A stretch of DNA of 64,000 nucleotides, from positions 248,001 through 312,000 of the forward strand of contig JALLLS010000009.1 in assembly GCA_025094145.1 (NCBI GenBank), in the 5' to 3' direction. Made by a program: the position numbers and the translations under genes. Origin of the DNA: Spinellus fusiger (taxonomy: Eukaryota; Mucoromycota; Mucoromycetes; Mucorales; Phycomycetaceae). Positions 13,549 through 23,596 of the stretch are shown here, piece after piece; the stretch's first letter is position 1; every line of letters starts with the position of its first letter. The notes under the pieces were generated by a model. The model saw only the letters and a program-made list of their open reading frames with translations. It was not told where the DNA came from and searched no databases.

Positions 13549-13932
13549 TAAAGGGGAATGTTCTCTATCAAAATGAGGAAGTGTATCAATACGTCATATA
13601 TGTTGTCGGGGATTGAAATCGATCGATGATGCCACTATCTTTTATGCTTCTTAGCTTTTTCACACTAAAATTAAGGCTTGAGACAAAGACAGCATAAGAA
13701 CTGTGGTTATGGGAGTCTGTTCTTATTGAAATACTGCTCAATAGGCAGTAATAAAGCCAATGTCTCTTTTCTTGAGTTTAGAGTAAATACTATTGGAATT
13801 GAATAAATATGGTATTGAATGGTAGTTGAGACTGTCTTATAAGCCATCAGAGTCTATTTCATCCACAGATAGACAGGGAAGCGAGCGCATTTAAACAGAT
13901 AAAGTATCTTGGAAGTAATCATTTGACAAGTG
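13549..13932. other. Intergenic, no gene seen
   Basis: Promoter side of the CSN7 gene, then AT-rich DNA up to the edge of a mobile element. Nothing further recognised. Confidence 0.45.
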
Positions 13933-14763
13933 CACGCCTAAAGATACTTGGAAAAATATAAAGAAATAAATAGACCATCAAGTTTGGATATTGCTCTGGC
14001 TGGCTCATGTGTTTAGAAAGACATTTTTGCCATCTAAATATAATACTTCAGACTTTATCCGCCTATTTTTAGCAATATTAAATGACTGTAATTTAATGTT
14101 ATAAACATGACTTTATAAGAAAGTAAAATCAGGATCATTCTAATATGACAACTCAGTCATTGTTATCCCTAAGCTCACAATAGGAGTGCATAACAGTATT
14201 TGAAGTGTAACTATAGGACACACTGAATTAATTCCCGTGGTTATTGTTCATAGAAGAGAACCATATGCACTTGAATTAAGAATAGTATAGCCATTTACTG
14301 AATAAATGTCAACTGTCTCATCAAAGGAAACATCACCAAAGTCTATCTCAATAGCAGTGTTCAATGGGAACAAGGTATTGTTTTTAATGCTATTCCTCTA
14401 GACCCAAGGCAAAAAAAATAAGCTGATTGACTTGTGAATTTTATTAAAGTAGAGGCTAAAGTGTGATAGTCACCAGAATAGAGAAATGAACATTATTTGT
14501 TTGAATAATCTTCTCTTTTTACTATCTCACATACTAAACAATAACTTGATATCTAAGTACTCGTGAAAATAAGCAAGGTAATGTGCTATTATTAACAAAG
14601 AAAAACAATAGAAGGACGTGATAGACACTGCCAAAGGCTGTTCTTGAGATAAAAAGATAAATAGTGTCTTCATCTGGGCCTGAGCTCATTGTAATCCACA
14701 AGACACTCATTCTAATATTAATAAATAAAGACTCTTCTTAAGTCAGTCTCAGGTGGTCTTCTA
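13933..14763 (-). mobile_element. Copy 4 of the Fanzor-family element, internally deleted and cut by Tc1
   Basis: The left end (CACGCCTAAAGAT) and next 150 bp match the 3' segment of the elements at 38.0 kb and 55.6 kb (for example CCGCCTATTTTTAGCAAT versus CTGCCTATTCTAGCAAT). Positions 14420-14763 match their 5' segment (CTAAGTACTCGT, AGGTAATGTGCTATTATTAAC, GACTCTTC). The gene direction implied is minus. The middle (about 14100-14420) is not shared with the other copies; on the minus strand it has a short open frame with FGDVSFDETVDIYSVNGY. The right end is missing because a Tc1 element begins at 14764. Confidence 0.7.
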
Positions 14764-16114
14764 CAGTGTCTGGCAATATATTTATATATAACCTTTTTCA
14801 TTTTCCAATAGGATTCTTATTTGGGGAAATACTTATTGCTTTTAATATAAATACACATTAAACAGATTGTAGAGACTTGACAATAGGATGAAGTATAAAG
14901 AAGGTCAACAGGATATTATATACATATTTATTGGGTGGAAAACTTCAATATTTAGTGCTTCCACCCTCGGCCTCTATAACAATCCTACATCTCCGATGCA
15001 TACTGTTAATGAAGTCATCTATAGTATCTTTGGAGATTTTATCACACTTTTGGACCAAGAGAGCCTTTAGATCCTGGAGGGTGCTTGCTGGGGTCATCTT
15101 CTTCCGAATTTCTCTATCCAGTTCCTCTTAAAGATCGCTCAATTGAGCTCAGGTCAGGGCTCTCAGAGGGCCACCCCTCCATAGTGACAATACTTCTCTC
15201 ATCCTTCCATTTCTTAGTATCCTTACTAGTATAAAAATATCATTGTCCTCTTGAAGAACATAGCCTACCACTGGATTCAGTGCCGAAGGACGAGCCAGCT
15301 CAGGGCAATAGGCTTCTTCTAAAATACTGGTATATTTGGCACTATTGATGGATTCCTCCACCGTAACAAGTCTATCAACACCTTCACCAGAAAAGGAACC
15401 CCACATCATCACCCCATCCCCACCAAACCTCATCGTTGGCTTGACATTATTTGGGAGTAACCCTTCCTTCTTCCTGTGCACTACTCTGGTAGGACTATTA
15501 TTGCTCATTAGCTGGTACTTTGACTCATCGGACCAGATGACTGTCTTCCAGTCTTCCTCAGTCCAATGGAAGTGGGTCTTAGCCCAAGCAAGCCTCAACT
15601 TCTTCTGTTTAATAGTGAGAGAAGATTTCTTAACCACCCTGCAAGAAAACAGGCCAAAGTTCATTTTTCTAAAAGTGTTCATGGACACTTGGTTGGTCAT
15701 CTGCTTGCGAAGCTGATCCATTGTCTGGAATGAATACCTTGCCACTTCGCGTCCAACTTCTCTCTCTTCCCTCTCATTAAGAGTGGTATTGTGCCTAGTG
15801 CTTCTTTTGGCCTTGAAGCAACCAGCTTCCTTGTATCTCTTTACGATACGGGAAATTGACTGTACACTAACTCCAAACCTAGCAGAAATAGCAATATGAC
15901 TGGTCTTATTTACGGTAGCCTCGTGAGCAATGAGATAGTGGATAAAGCCATCAATATTTTTCTTGTTTCAAATAGGTCTTTCTGGTTTGTTTAGTGTTGT
16001 TAGATGAGGTAGACATTAGAGTGGAGAGGTGATAAATGAGGAATGTTTAACAAAAATTAAGGGTAAAGTTATAGTCTGAATTTGAAATCTTCCTTGTTTT
16101 ATTGAAAGCCACTG
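14764..16114 (-). mobile_element. Tc1/mariner element A (1.35 kb)
   Basis: The ends start CAGTG on both sides: CAGTGTCTGGCAATA at 14764 and, on the other strand, CAGTGGCTTTCAATA at 16114. Both are flanked by the expected TA (14762-14763, 16115-16116). It encodes the transposase pseudogene described separately. Its left flank is a Fanzor-family element but its right flank is LINE sequence, so the two flanks do not match a simple insertion. Confidence 0.82.
14945..16016 (-). pseudogene. Tc1-like transposase, frameshifted
   Basis: A DDE transposase that cuts and pastes at TA. The minus frame opens MSTSSNNTKQTRK, then shifts near 15968. An HTH-type segment follows (IAISARFGVSVQSISRIVKRY), then the first catalytic region VIWSDESKYQL, GGDGVMMWGSFSGEGVD, a second region reading VLQEDND, and, after another frame change, WPSESPDLSSIER. 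It ends with FINSMHRRCRIVIEAEGG, the standard Tc1 C-terminus. At least two frameshifts make it non-functional as it stands. Confidence 0.85.
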
Positions 16115-16116
16115 TA

Positions 16117-17287
16117 TATTGCGCCAGCTACCCTTCCTGAAGACACCCTCCTCTGGTGCCTTGTCCCGCAGCTTGAAGCACCCCAGAGTAAAGCCAGATG
16201 GATTAAGCTACGTGGCAATGTACTCTGGCAAAATGCTCAAAGAATAGGACGGGCTCACAACCCTCCTAAATATCCATTAAAAGTAGCTTATCTTGAACGT
16301 CTTCAAAGTGAAATTACTAGTCTAGTACGTGGCAAGAATCCGCTGGTGACGGTAGCCCGTGGACTATGTAGACCTGTTTGGGATCCAATTCTTCTACTAC
16401 CGTGCACGCGCAAAGAAAGACATCGTCTACTAAAATGGAGGATTGCTTGGTTACCACCAACACCTTCAGTTCCTTGCCAATGTGGCCACCCATCTGCCAA
16501 TCGGGACCACTTTCTCACTTGCACATTCGTTGACCATGAACGCTCCACGTTCTTGTTCTTCTTAGTTCCTGCACCACCACAAGACATTCATCCAATTGAC
16601 TATTGTCTAAATCTTCTGCCGCGCACGGTTAAGTCTTTTGTTAAATGGCGAGATCTTTGGCCCAGTTTGTTAATACTGCTGCAAGCCATTGATCGAGCCA
16701 CGTCTACTCGAGACTTTAAGGTAGAGCCATCAGCTGGTAGCCTGCTCATTGAGGCTGCTGATGGATGTGTTGAGCGGGAACGCCAACGCCGCCATAGAGT
16801 GCAAAGGACTCCTGCAGCAACAGACGTTGTATCCTCACTTCTCCTCCGATCTCTCCTCTACCACCCATTCTTAACCCGTTTAGCAAAGCCAGAAGCTGCT
16901 AGTGTAGTTGCTGTATTTGTGTCCTCAGGATTGTCCGAGTTGCTCTAAGTATCCCTCGTTGGATTTCGAGTCGCCACAGGATGACGGTTATCTTTTTGGT
17001 GTCCTGGTTTCCTTGCTGACTTTATGGCCTTTTGGATGTCTATTCACAATTCTCATTTTACCATCATTTCCACTCATTTTTCATTATTTTTCCCTCATCT
17101 GAGGTTTTGTATTTCTCGGTCCTTTTGTCTTCCATTCATTTGCATTCTTTTTTTTCACTTTCGTATTTGAAGTGTTTTAATCTTTATTCTATTTTTTAAA
17201 AGTTCTCATAGGGTGGCTAACATGCCCAATGCGCGAATAGCAATCAACACCCATAAATAAAAAATACTTTGAACTGTATATTGCGCC
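16117..17287 (+). mobile_element. 5'-truncated LINE (non-LTR retrotransposon) copy 1
   Basis: The 3' part of a non-LTR element: a C-terminal coding region, then a 3' region containing CATAGGGTGGCTAACATGCCC and ending ATACTTTGAACTGTAT. A 15-bp direct repeat (ACTGTATATTGCGCC) occurs at both edges (16111-16125 and 17273-17287) and looks like a target-site duplication. The same 3' region recurs at 17288-17536 and 63364-63808. Confidence 0.75.
16127..16948 (+). pseudogene. LINE ORF2 C-terminal fragment with zinc knuckle
   Basis: An open frame of about 270 residues with no start of its own, entering at the truncation point. It contains RLLKWRIAWLPPT followed by a Cys/His cluster (CQCGHPSANRDHFLTC), the usual zinc-binding segment after the reverse transcriptase domain of fungal non-LTR elements. 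The YxDD polymerase core is absent because the copy is 5' truncated. A stop at 16946-16948 ends it. It remains open over its whole length, so the insertion may be fairly recent. Confidence 0.7.
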
Positions 17288-17536
17288 AAAGGATTCTCAT
17301 TTACACTCATTTCTCATGTTTCATCATTTTTCATCATTTTTCCCTCATTGAGGTTTTATATTCTCTTTTCTTTCCGTCTCTTCTCTCTTTGCATTATTTT
17401 TTTCACTTATGTATTTGAAGTGTTTCAATGTTTATTCCTTTTTTTCAAACGATCTCATAGGGTGGCTGACATGCCCAATGCGCAAATAGCAAAACACACC
17501 CAAAAAATAAAAATACTTTAAGCTGTATATTGCGCC
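17288..17536 (+). repeat. LINE 3' tail, copy 2
   Basis: About 250 bp homologous to the end of the preceding LINE: TTTTTCATCATT runs, TTTGAAGTGTTTCAATG, CATAGGGTGGCTGACATGCCC, ending with GCTGTATATTGCGCC at 17522-17536. It sits directly behind LINE copy 1, giving two 3' tails in tandem. Confidence 0.75.
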
Positions 17537-17902
17537 AAAAAAAATTTAGAGTTCATTGTGGTTCTAGAATGAGGTAAAATATCGGTGACAGACAGCATCA
17601 TTGCCAGCATGAGGTGGAGATACCAGGTTGTGATAGATGTCAATAGTGAGCATAGTGGTTATTAAATAACCTAAAACTAAAACATGTCTTTATATTATAA
17701 GCACAACTTTATTTAATGAAAGTTCTGTGTCTTTATCTAAGGAACTCATGAAACTATACCGCTGTTAAGATAAATTGTATAAAAAATAGTTTAGAATGGC
17801 CGATTAATTTCATCAATCCACTTTATATCCTCTATTGAATAACAGAAAATAAATGTATTATTTTACATAGGGAAAATGATATTGCTACACTTCCAGCTAT
17901 TA
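17537..17902. other. Intergenic, no gene
   Basis: AT-rich DNA between the LINE tail and Tc1 element B. Near 17580-17650 a short stretch resembles the end of a Tc1 transposase gene (GGTGACAGACAGCATCATTG, AGCATGAGGTGGAGAT), possibly a fragment. Confidence 0.35.
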
Positions 17903-18922
17903 CAGTCACACAAAATTAGAAAGTATACGATTATCATTTTTTGAAATCCTGAGAAAGAACATGCTTTATGCATGAAATGGCTTCGACCTCAAAACACATA
18001 ATAATGACTTCAAATTCAACACAAAGTTAGTTTAACATACTGTTTATATTAATATAAAAGTTTTTATTTAATGTTTTGTTGGGCCACCTTTGGCATCAAT
18101 AACTGCCTGGCAGCGATCCTTCATTGAGTCAACTAAACGTTCGGCAAGATTAACGTGGATATTTCCCCAAGCTTCTTCTAAAGCTGTCTTGAGCTCATCG
18201 ATATTTTTGATACAGGCCTTCTTGTTATCAATAAGCTTATCAAGACAGCTCCAGAGATGTTCGGTGGGGTTGAGATCAGGACTACGTATGAGCCAGTAAT
18301 CAAAGCTCTAAATTTTATGTGTTTTTCCACTATGTTGTATAGTCACCTGTATGGCAGCTAGCCCCATCTTCTTGGAATATAAAGTCTTTATTCTCTTTCT
18401 CGTTCAATTCAATGAACCATGGCAGAAATTCTTTTGCCAAAATGTTAATATATATGTCCTGATTTACAGTGCCATCATTAAAGACCAAAAGGCCCAAATC
18501 CACCAGCCCAGAAACAGCTCCAGATCATTATGCTACCTTTCCCCCATTTGGTTGTAGGTATGATATGAGCAGCCTTATACCTCTCTCCTATCTTTCGAAT
18601 CACTCTGGCTTCAAGTCGTTTGAGGTCTCTCTCGTTTAGTTTTTTTGGTGTACAAGAACTAGTTCTTGGTAGAGATGTATCAGTAGTCATGATTCTACTA
18701 ATGATATTCTGGGTAGTAGTCTTGCTGATGCCAATAACTTTTGGAATGCTACCCATGGAGTATTTTTCTTTTTAAGCCAGTAAACACCCCAGTACTCTCT
18801 TTCTTCAAGCTTATTATAAACTCTAGAGTTTCTAGTTGAGGATTCTGTAGTAAAAAGAAGAAGAATCATGTTTAAAAATGTATGAATTAGGGGGTCGTAT
18901 ACTTTCTAATCTTGTATGACTG
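17903..18922 (-). mobile_element. Tc1/mariner element B (1.02 kb), internally deleted
   Basis: Terminal inverted repeats of about 28 bp: CAGTCACACAAAATTAGAAA at 17903, and CAGTCATACAAGATTAGAAA read on the minus strand from 18922. Both continue GTATACGA. TA flanks both ends (17901-17902, 18923-18924). It encodes a Tc1-type transposase with an internal deletion. Confidence 0.88.
18068..18760 (-). pseudogene. Tc1-like transposase, internally deleted
   Basis: The minus strand reads an HTH region (MGSIPKVIGISKTTTQNII), then VIRKIGERYK joined directly to KWGKGSIMIWSCFWAGGFGP. The segment carrying the first catalytic Asp is therefore lost. It continues DFIFQEDGASCHTGDYTT, then shifts frame to DYWLIRSPDLNPTEHLW and ends MKDRCQAVIDAKGGPTKH. 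The last motifs are textbook Tc1. The deletion and frameshift rule out activity. Confidence 0.85.
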
Positions 18923-19027
18923 TATGACTATGCTCTTCGGCCATAGAGACTAAATAGTATTGACCTACCTATCGAATTAAATGTTGATTAGTTTATTAGC
19001 AACTTTATCAAATATATACATGAATGT

Positions 19028-19316
19028 ATTATTGGTTTTTTCTCAACGATTTGCATACTGAAATTTTTTTGTGCATTCATTTTTCAGGTTTGAATATAGT
19101 ATACAATAAAAGAACAGTTTTACATTATTACAGTCTTTCTCTAACAGCTTTTGATAGATGCTTAATCCTTGCACCAAAGATCTACTGAATAGTACTATGA
19201 ATAAAAATTGATCCTTATTAAAAATAGTAAGATTATAGAAAGTCCTTTTATTGTATACTATATTCAAACCTGAAAATTGAATGGGCAAATTGTTTGGGAA
19301 AAAACCAATACTAATA
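19028..19316. mobile_element. Foldback / MITE-like inverted repeat
   Basis: Two arms of about 75-85 bp face each other. The inner 28 bp (19085-19112 and 19245-19272) are perfect inverted repeats beginning CAGGTTTGAATATAGTATAC. The outer parts also match (ATTGGTTTTTTC, TTTGC, CATTCA), with one arm carrying an extra ~19 bp. The loop is about 130 bp. It has no coding capacity; open frames across it are artefacts of the symmetry. Confidence 0.7.
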
Positions 19317-21459
19317 TCATTAACAAACATACCATTCTAATTTTAATCTATATGCCTCTGCTACATGCTCTCATATTATGCCTTGCTTTTCATTATAATA
19401 TTTTTTCTTTATTTATTCACTATTTACATAATCAAAAGGCAAAGGGTCTTACAGGCAGAGTCTCCACTTTAGAATTACCTTTTTTTCTCGAACACTCAAT
19501 GCTTAAAGCAGAGTTATATTGCCAAGCAATGGCTGTCATAATCCACGAGTACTTTGTGACTGCTGAACTAAGTTACCACCAATAGACATACAAGCAACAG
19601 TATTTAGAGAGAAAAACAAATGTTCTACATGGTTTTAAGTTTACAAATATTATTCCGATGACTAAAAGACACAGTTGTAGTAAATTGAAATGTGGCCATA
19701 TCACTACATAAATAAGAAACATTAAAGCTAAACTTGAATTCATGACAATCGCATGTTAAACTTAGATTTATTATCACTTATTGCTGGCAAATTCATCCCT
19801 GCCAATTTATCGGATCGCCCAGGCCATATGCTCAATGCACATTTCAGACACACCACTCACCGCATCTACATATTTTAAACTCTGTTAGACATTAACACTA
19901 TACCCATTACTAGGGAACACAGGAATGCTCTTATTATTATAAAAGCACCGCTTGATTTATTTGTCGTAGTATCTAGGAAAAGATAAACTGTTTGCATAAG
20001 ACTCTGGATTACGACAAGTTATATTGTACTGACTGTAGATTATTGCATGATCTTTATGCATAAATATAATTATGCTTGTGAAGACTTTCTATTTTTATCT
20101 CATTTTTATTTATCATATCAGTTTTATTAGGTGCCTACTATGGATGTAAAGTATAATGGCTTTAGTCTTGGCATTGATAGAATAAAGAATCAATTACTAT
20201 TGCCAGTATACCAAATGTACCTTGTTTTATTTTCTCAAATCTTTTTTATTTATTTTTTATTTTTCTATTCTATTCTATAAACATGTTTTTTTCTTATGAA
20301 TACAATAAAAGATGAGAAAACAAAGCAACACTATAGCCAAGCATATTATTCTATTTACTTTGAGCGTCAGAAAATAAATAAAAAGAACACAAAAGAACAC
20401 TATAAATAGCAATTTGAGTTATATATTTTGTACATTTAACTTTTCTTTTCTCTTTAAATGCCACGTGCTAATAAGAGACAAAAAAGTAAAACTATATTTC
20501 TGGTCTTTAAATATGCTTCTTTAGCTCTGCTGTCAGTGACATTATATTTCTATTTATGTGATCATAGCTACGCAAATAAAATATGTATTTTCTTTGGAAT
20601 TGATGATTAAATATTATTATTATTTCTTGTGAGAAAATATAACAGAAGGTTGTCGTTCTTGTTTTTGTTTTTTATGCCAGAGAAAGTCCTTTTGAGTAAG
20701 TCTGTGGCTAATATGTTATTTATCTATTCAATTATTCATGTTCTTTTTGTTTTAAACAATCTAAGCAAAATATGAAAATATTAATCTAAAGCTGGTGTTA
20801 TTATTATTATCTATTAATGTATCTTATTGAAGTCTATTTGATGTAGTAGCAATAACAAAAGTAAATAAAGTGTATAATAATAATTGGTCAATAATGTGAG
20901 TTAATGTAGCTATTATTATTTTGAGAAATATTATGAAGATAAACTGTAGTTCTTAATAAACTGAAAGAAAAACATATACCAAATAATGTAGGGTATGCCT
21001 ATGACCTTATCAAGATAAGTTCTCTGATCACCTGTCAACAGAATAAACTACCAGCTTAAATTAAGTAAAAAAAAAGTAATGAGTTTATTAAAATAAAACA
21101 CTCTTAACTGATTCTCAGTAATAAGACTAGTCGCAGTATTTTTAATGTATTTTTTTAAAATTATTTTTGTTAAGTCATTTGACTTTGGATTTATTTACAT
21201 TCAAAAAAAATACAAAGATCACTGTACTCATAGTATATCAAAAGAAAGAAAATTGATGAGAGTATACCTATATTCAATTTATCTATGAAATAGATCATCA
21301 TAATATTCAGATCAACCAAGTGTATTATTAAATAATCGTTTTTATATTTGTCCAGACATTTCTTCAGTGTTTATACTTGAGAAATCATTGAAATAAAAAT
21401 AAATACACATACTTGCCTATGGCCCCATTAGGCAAAGCCACTGCTTAGCTATATATTTA
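19317..21459. other. AT-rich intergenic DNA, no gene
   Basis: Over 2 kb of AT-rich sequence without a credible coding frame, tRNA or clear repeat. The open frame at 19277-19585 begins in the foldback arm and lacks support. Confidence 0.5.
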
Positions 21460-22305
21460 AAAGAGGAGACTTAATATTTTCTGGCTTTAAAGAAGTAACA
21501 CTACCTTTACTTTACGTCCAGAAAGCATTACCATTTACAGGACGATATTTGAAATCAAAAGGCTTGCGGATATTCAAATATTCATTTCTTTTTGTAGAAT
21601 ATCTCACCATCAGATTGTATTATCAACAAAATATAGTATTTATGAATAAAACTGTTGATGAATAGAATTATTTATTATAATAATATAGCTACTGATGTTC
21701 TAGGATTATTCTCTTATAGAAATAGAATATATACTCTAAAAGCCTAATACCTTGTTCTTGGGAGATAGATAACTATGCTTAAGAATACATCCTAGATACC
21801 CTAGACAGTATAGAAGAAAGAAAAGACTACTTGGAACTGACTTGAGAAGAGTTTTAACTTGCCTAATAACAGAAGAGTGTATTATTAATAACTTAATCAA
21901 GAGAGATAGTATGATTACCTTTTAATTAATACTTGTCATGAGAATGATAAGCCATACATTATCTATTAGAAAAAGAGTCAGGATTGTGTCTTGTGGATTA
22001 CAATGATCTCAAGCCCAGAGGAAGACACTGCTTACCTTTTTATCACTAGAATAGTCCTTGGTAGTGTCTATCACCTCCTTCTATTGTTTCTCTTTGTTAA
22101 TAATAGCACATTACCTTGCTCAGATATGCTAATCTTGACGAGTACTTAGATGTTAAGTTATATGTTCAGGTGAGAAATAACAAAAGAATAAGACCAAAGA
22201 ATAACAAATATTTTCATACCGGTGAGGTATACACTTTAGCCTTCACTTTCCAATAATCAAGTCAAAATTCACAAGTCAAACAACTCATTCTCTTTCTAAT
22301 TTCAA

Positions 22306-22916
22306 TTGAAATCCTGTTTACTATGTCTTTCTCTACCATCAGATTCAAGAAGAGGTCTTCATCTTGACAATCTACCAAAAGATTTCCTCTCTTTTCATGA
22401 TATTGATATGATTCATGATATCTTTAGCTTTTATACCATAGACTATCCATTTTCCAACGACCTATATCAGTCATTTAGACAAAGACACAGTATGAGGGGG
22501 CTACTATTGATGCATGAAGATAGAAGGGCTCGAGGTGTTCCTTGTTGATGAGTTCAAAACATCCTGTTCTTATCCTGCCTGTAAGAATGGTGAGCTTGAG
22601 AAATTCAAGTGCAAAGCCCAAGACGCTTTAGAGGAGAGAAGAACCCCACAATGACATGTCATGGCCTTTTAAGGTAAAAATATTATTTATTTTATATGAA
22701 AGTCAAAGAAAAAACCAATTAGTTTATTACTTTTATTTTCACCTAAATAAAATAAACAATAATGTTTGAAGATCATGACCAAAACTGTTGGGGTTTCTGA
22801 TGAGATTATTTCCTAATGCCTTTGGAATCGGGACATGGCAGCAACATTGAGCTTTTGTTATGTTCTTTTTTGAGCTACGAGAAGAAGGTAAACAACCCAA
22901 GTGCTTTTGGTATTAA
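22306..22916 (+). pseudogene. TnpB/Fanzor-like nuclease remnant (C-terminal part), left copy
   Basis: Fanzor proteins are eukaryotic relatives of TnpB, RuvC-type nucleases guided by a small RNA. The first piece is an 80-codon open frame (22306-22548) ending near MRGLLLMHEDRR. In a shifted frame comes GLEVFLVDEFKTSCSYPACK, then NGELEKF, with DEF-TS and a C-x4-C zinc site. In another frame comes CHGLLR (22657-22673) at a GTAAAA donor-like site, then WNRDMAATLSF (from 22823), the RuvC-III Asp motif, then LREEGKQPKCF. This order is as I remember it from fungal Fanzor C-termini. Multiple frameshifts, and absence of the N-terminal half, make it a pseudogene. The family assignment rests on motif memory, not a search. 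Confidence 0.6.
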
Positions 22917-22972
22917 AAGAAAAAGGAGTTACTATTACCTATTGATAGCCGACCTACCAAGAGATTAGAAAG

Positions 22973-23004
22973 GGATCTGGTGTAGTTATCGCTACACTAC
23001 ATCC
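22973..23004. ncRNA. Conserved hairpin in the element 3' segment (candidate guide-RNA stem), left copy
   Basis: A 13-bp stem (11 of 13 paired) with a 6-base loop TTATCG; the innermost 6 bp are GTGTAG/CTACAC. It lies just after the nuclease remnant. The right copy is at 38184-38215. A diverged version at about 55869-55896 pairs GTGTAG with CTGCAC, keeping the stem by a G-U pair. Transcription is not shown. Confidence 0.35.
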
Positions 23005-23189
23005 AGAGACACATAAGTCTGAACAATAATGTGTCAATACTTTCTGAAAATAGTGGTCATTGCTAGAATAGGCAGGCAGAGTTTAAAATAGATCATTTAG
23101 ACAGCGAAAATATCTTTTTTAAACACATTAGAGTACGATTCTATTGTTCGTACACTCACTCTTATATCTCAAAGATCTTTAAATGTGTA

Positions 23190-23596
23190 AGCATGGCATT
23201 ATTAAAAATTGAAGGTGCAATGGTTTCATTATAAATATTGTCAGATATTCACTTTTCATAAATAGAACTACCGATCATCCCAGTCAATAGAAACACAAAC
23301 TGCCTAAACGGGACCACATGATAGAAGATGAGTTAGTTAGCAAGGCGTATTTCTAAGAAATAATACTTTAGCAAGAGAAGGCTTTTTATTAAAATTAGTA
23401 GACATTAGTAATTAGAAGATTATAAAAGAAGTGTGAAAGACCCATCAATAAAAATCAGAATTTGTTTACTCTTTGATCTGTCCGGATTTCCTTTGGTTAA
23501 ACCCAAAGACGACAATATATATAAAGCATTTCATTGTATAAAAATATAAATGACAATAAAAGGGAAGAAATAGATAAAATAAATATGCTAAATGAT
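23190..23596. other. Intergenic, no gene
   Basis: AT-rich 3' flank of the flippase gene next to the left element. Nothing recognised. Confidence 0.5.

Larger units (their letters stand above)
21460..23187 (+). mobile_element. Fanzor-family element, left inverted copy
   Basis: About 1.7 kb that recurs almost unchanged, in reverse orientation, at 38001-39719. Paired positions add to 61188 over most of the length; a 2-bp indel near 23057 changes the sum to 61186. The inner end is CACATTTAAAGATC (minus strand) followed by TA. The outer limit, near 21460-21476, is less clear because the copies diverge there. It contains a broken TnpB/Fanzor-like gene (+). Confidence 0.8.

Noticed and set aside
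22306..22548. 80-residue open frame as a free-standing gene, repeated at 38640-38882
   Set aside because: It continues in shifted frames into nuclease motifs and lies inside a repeated element, so it is a remnant rather than a gene.
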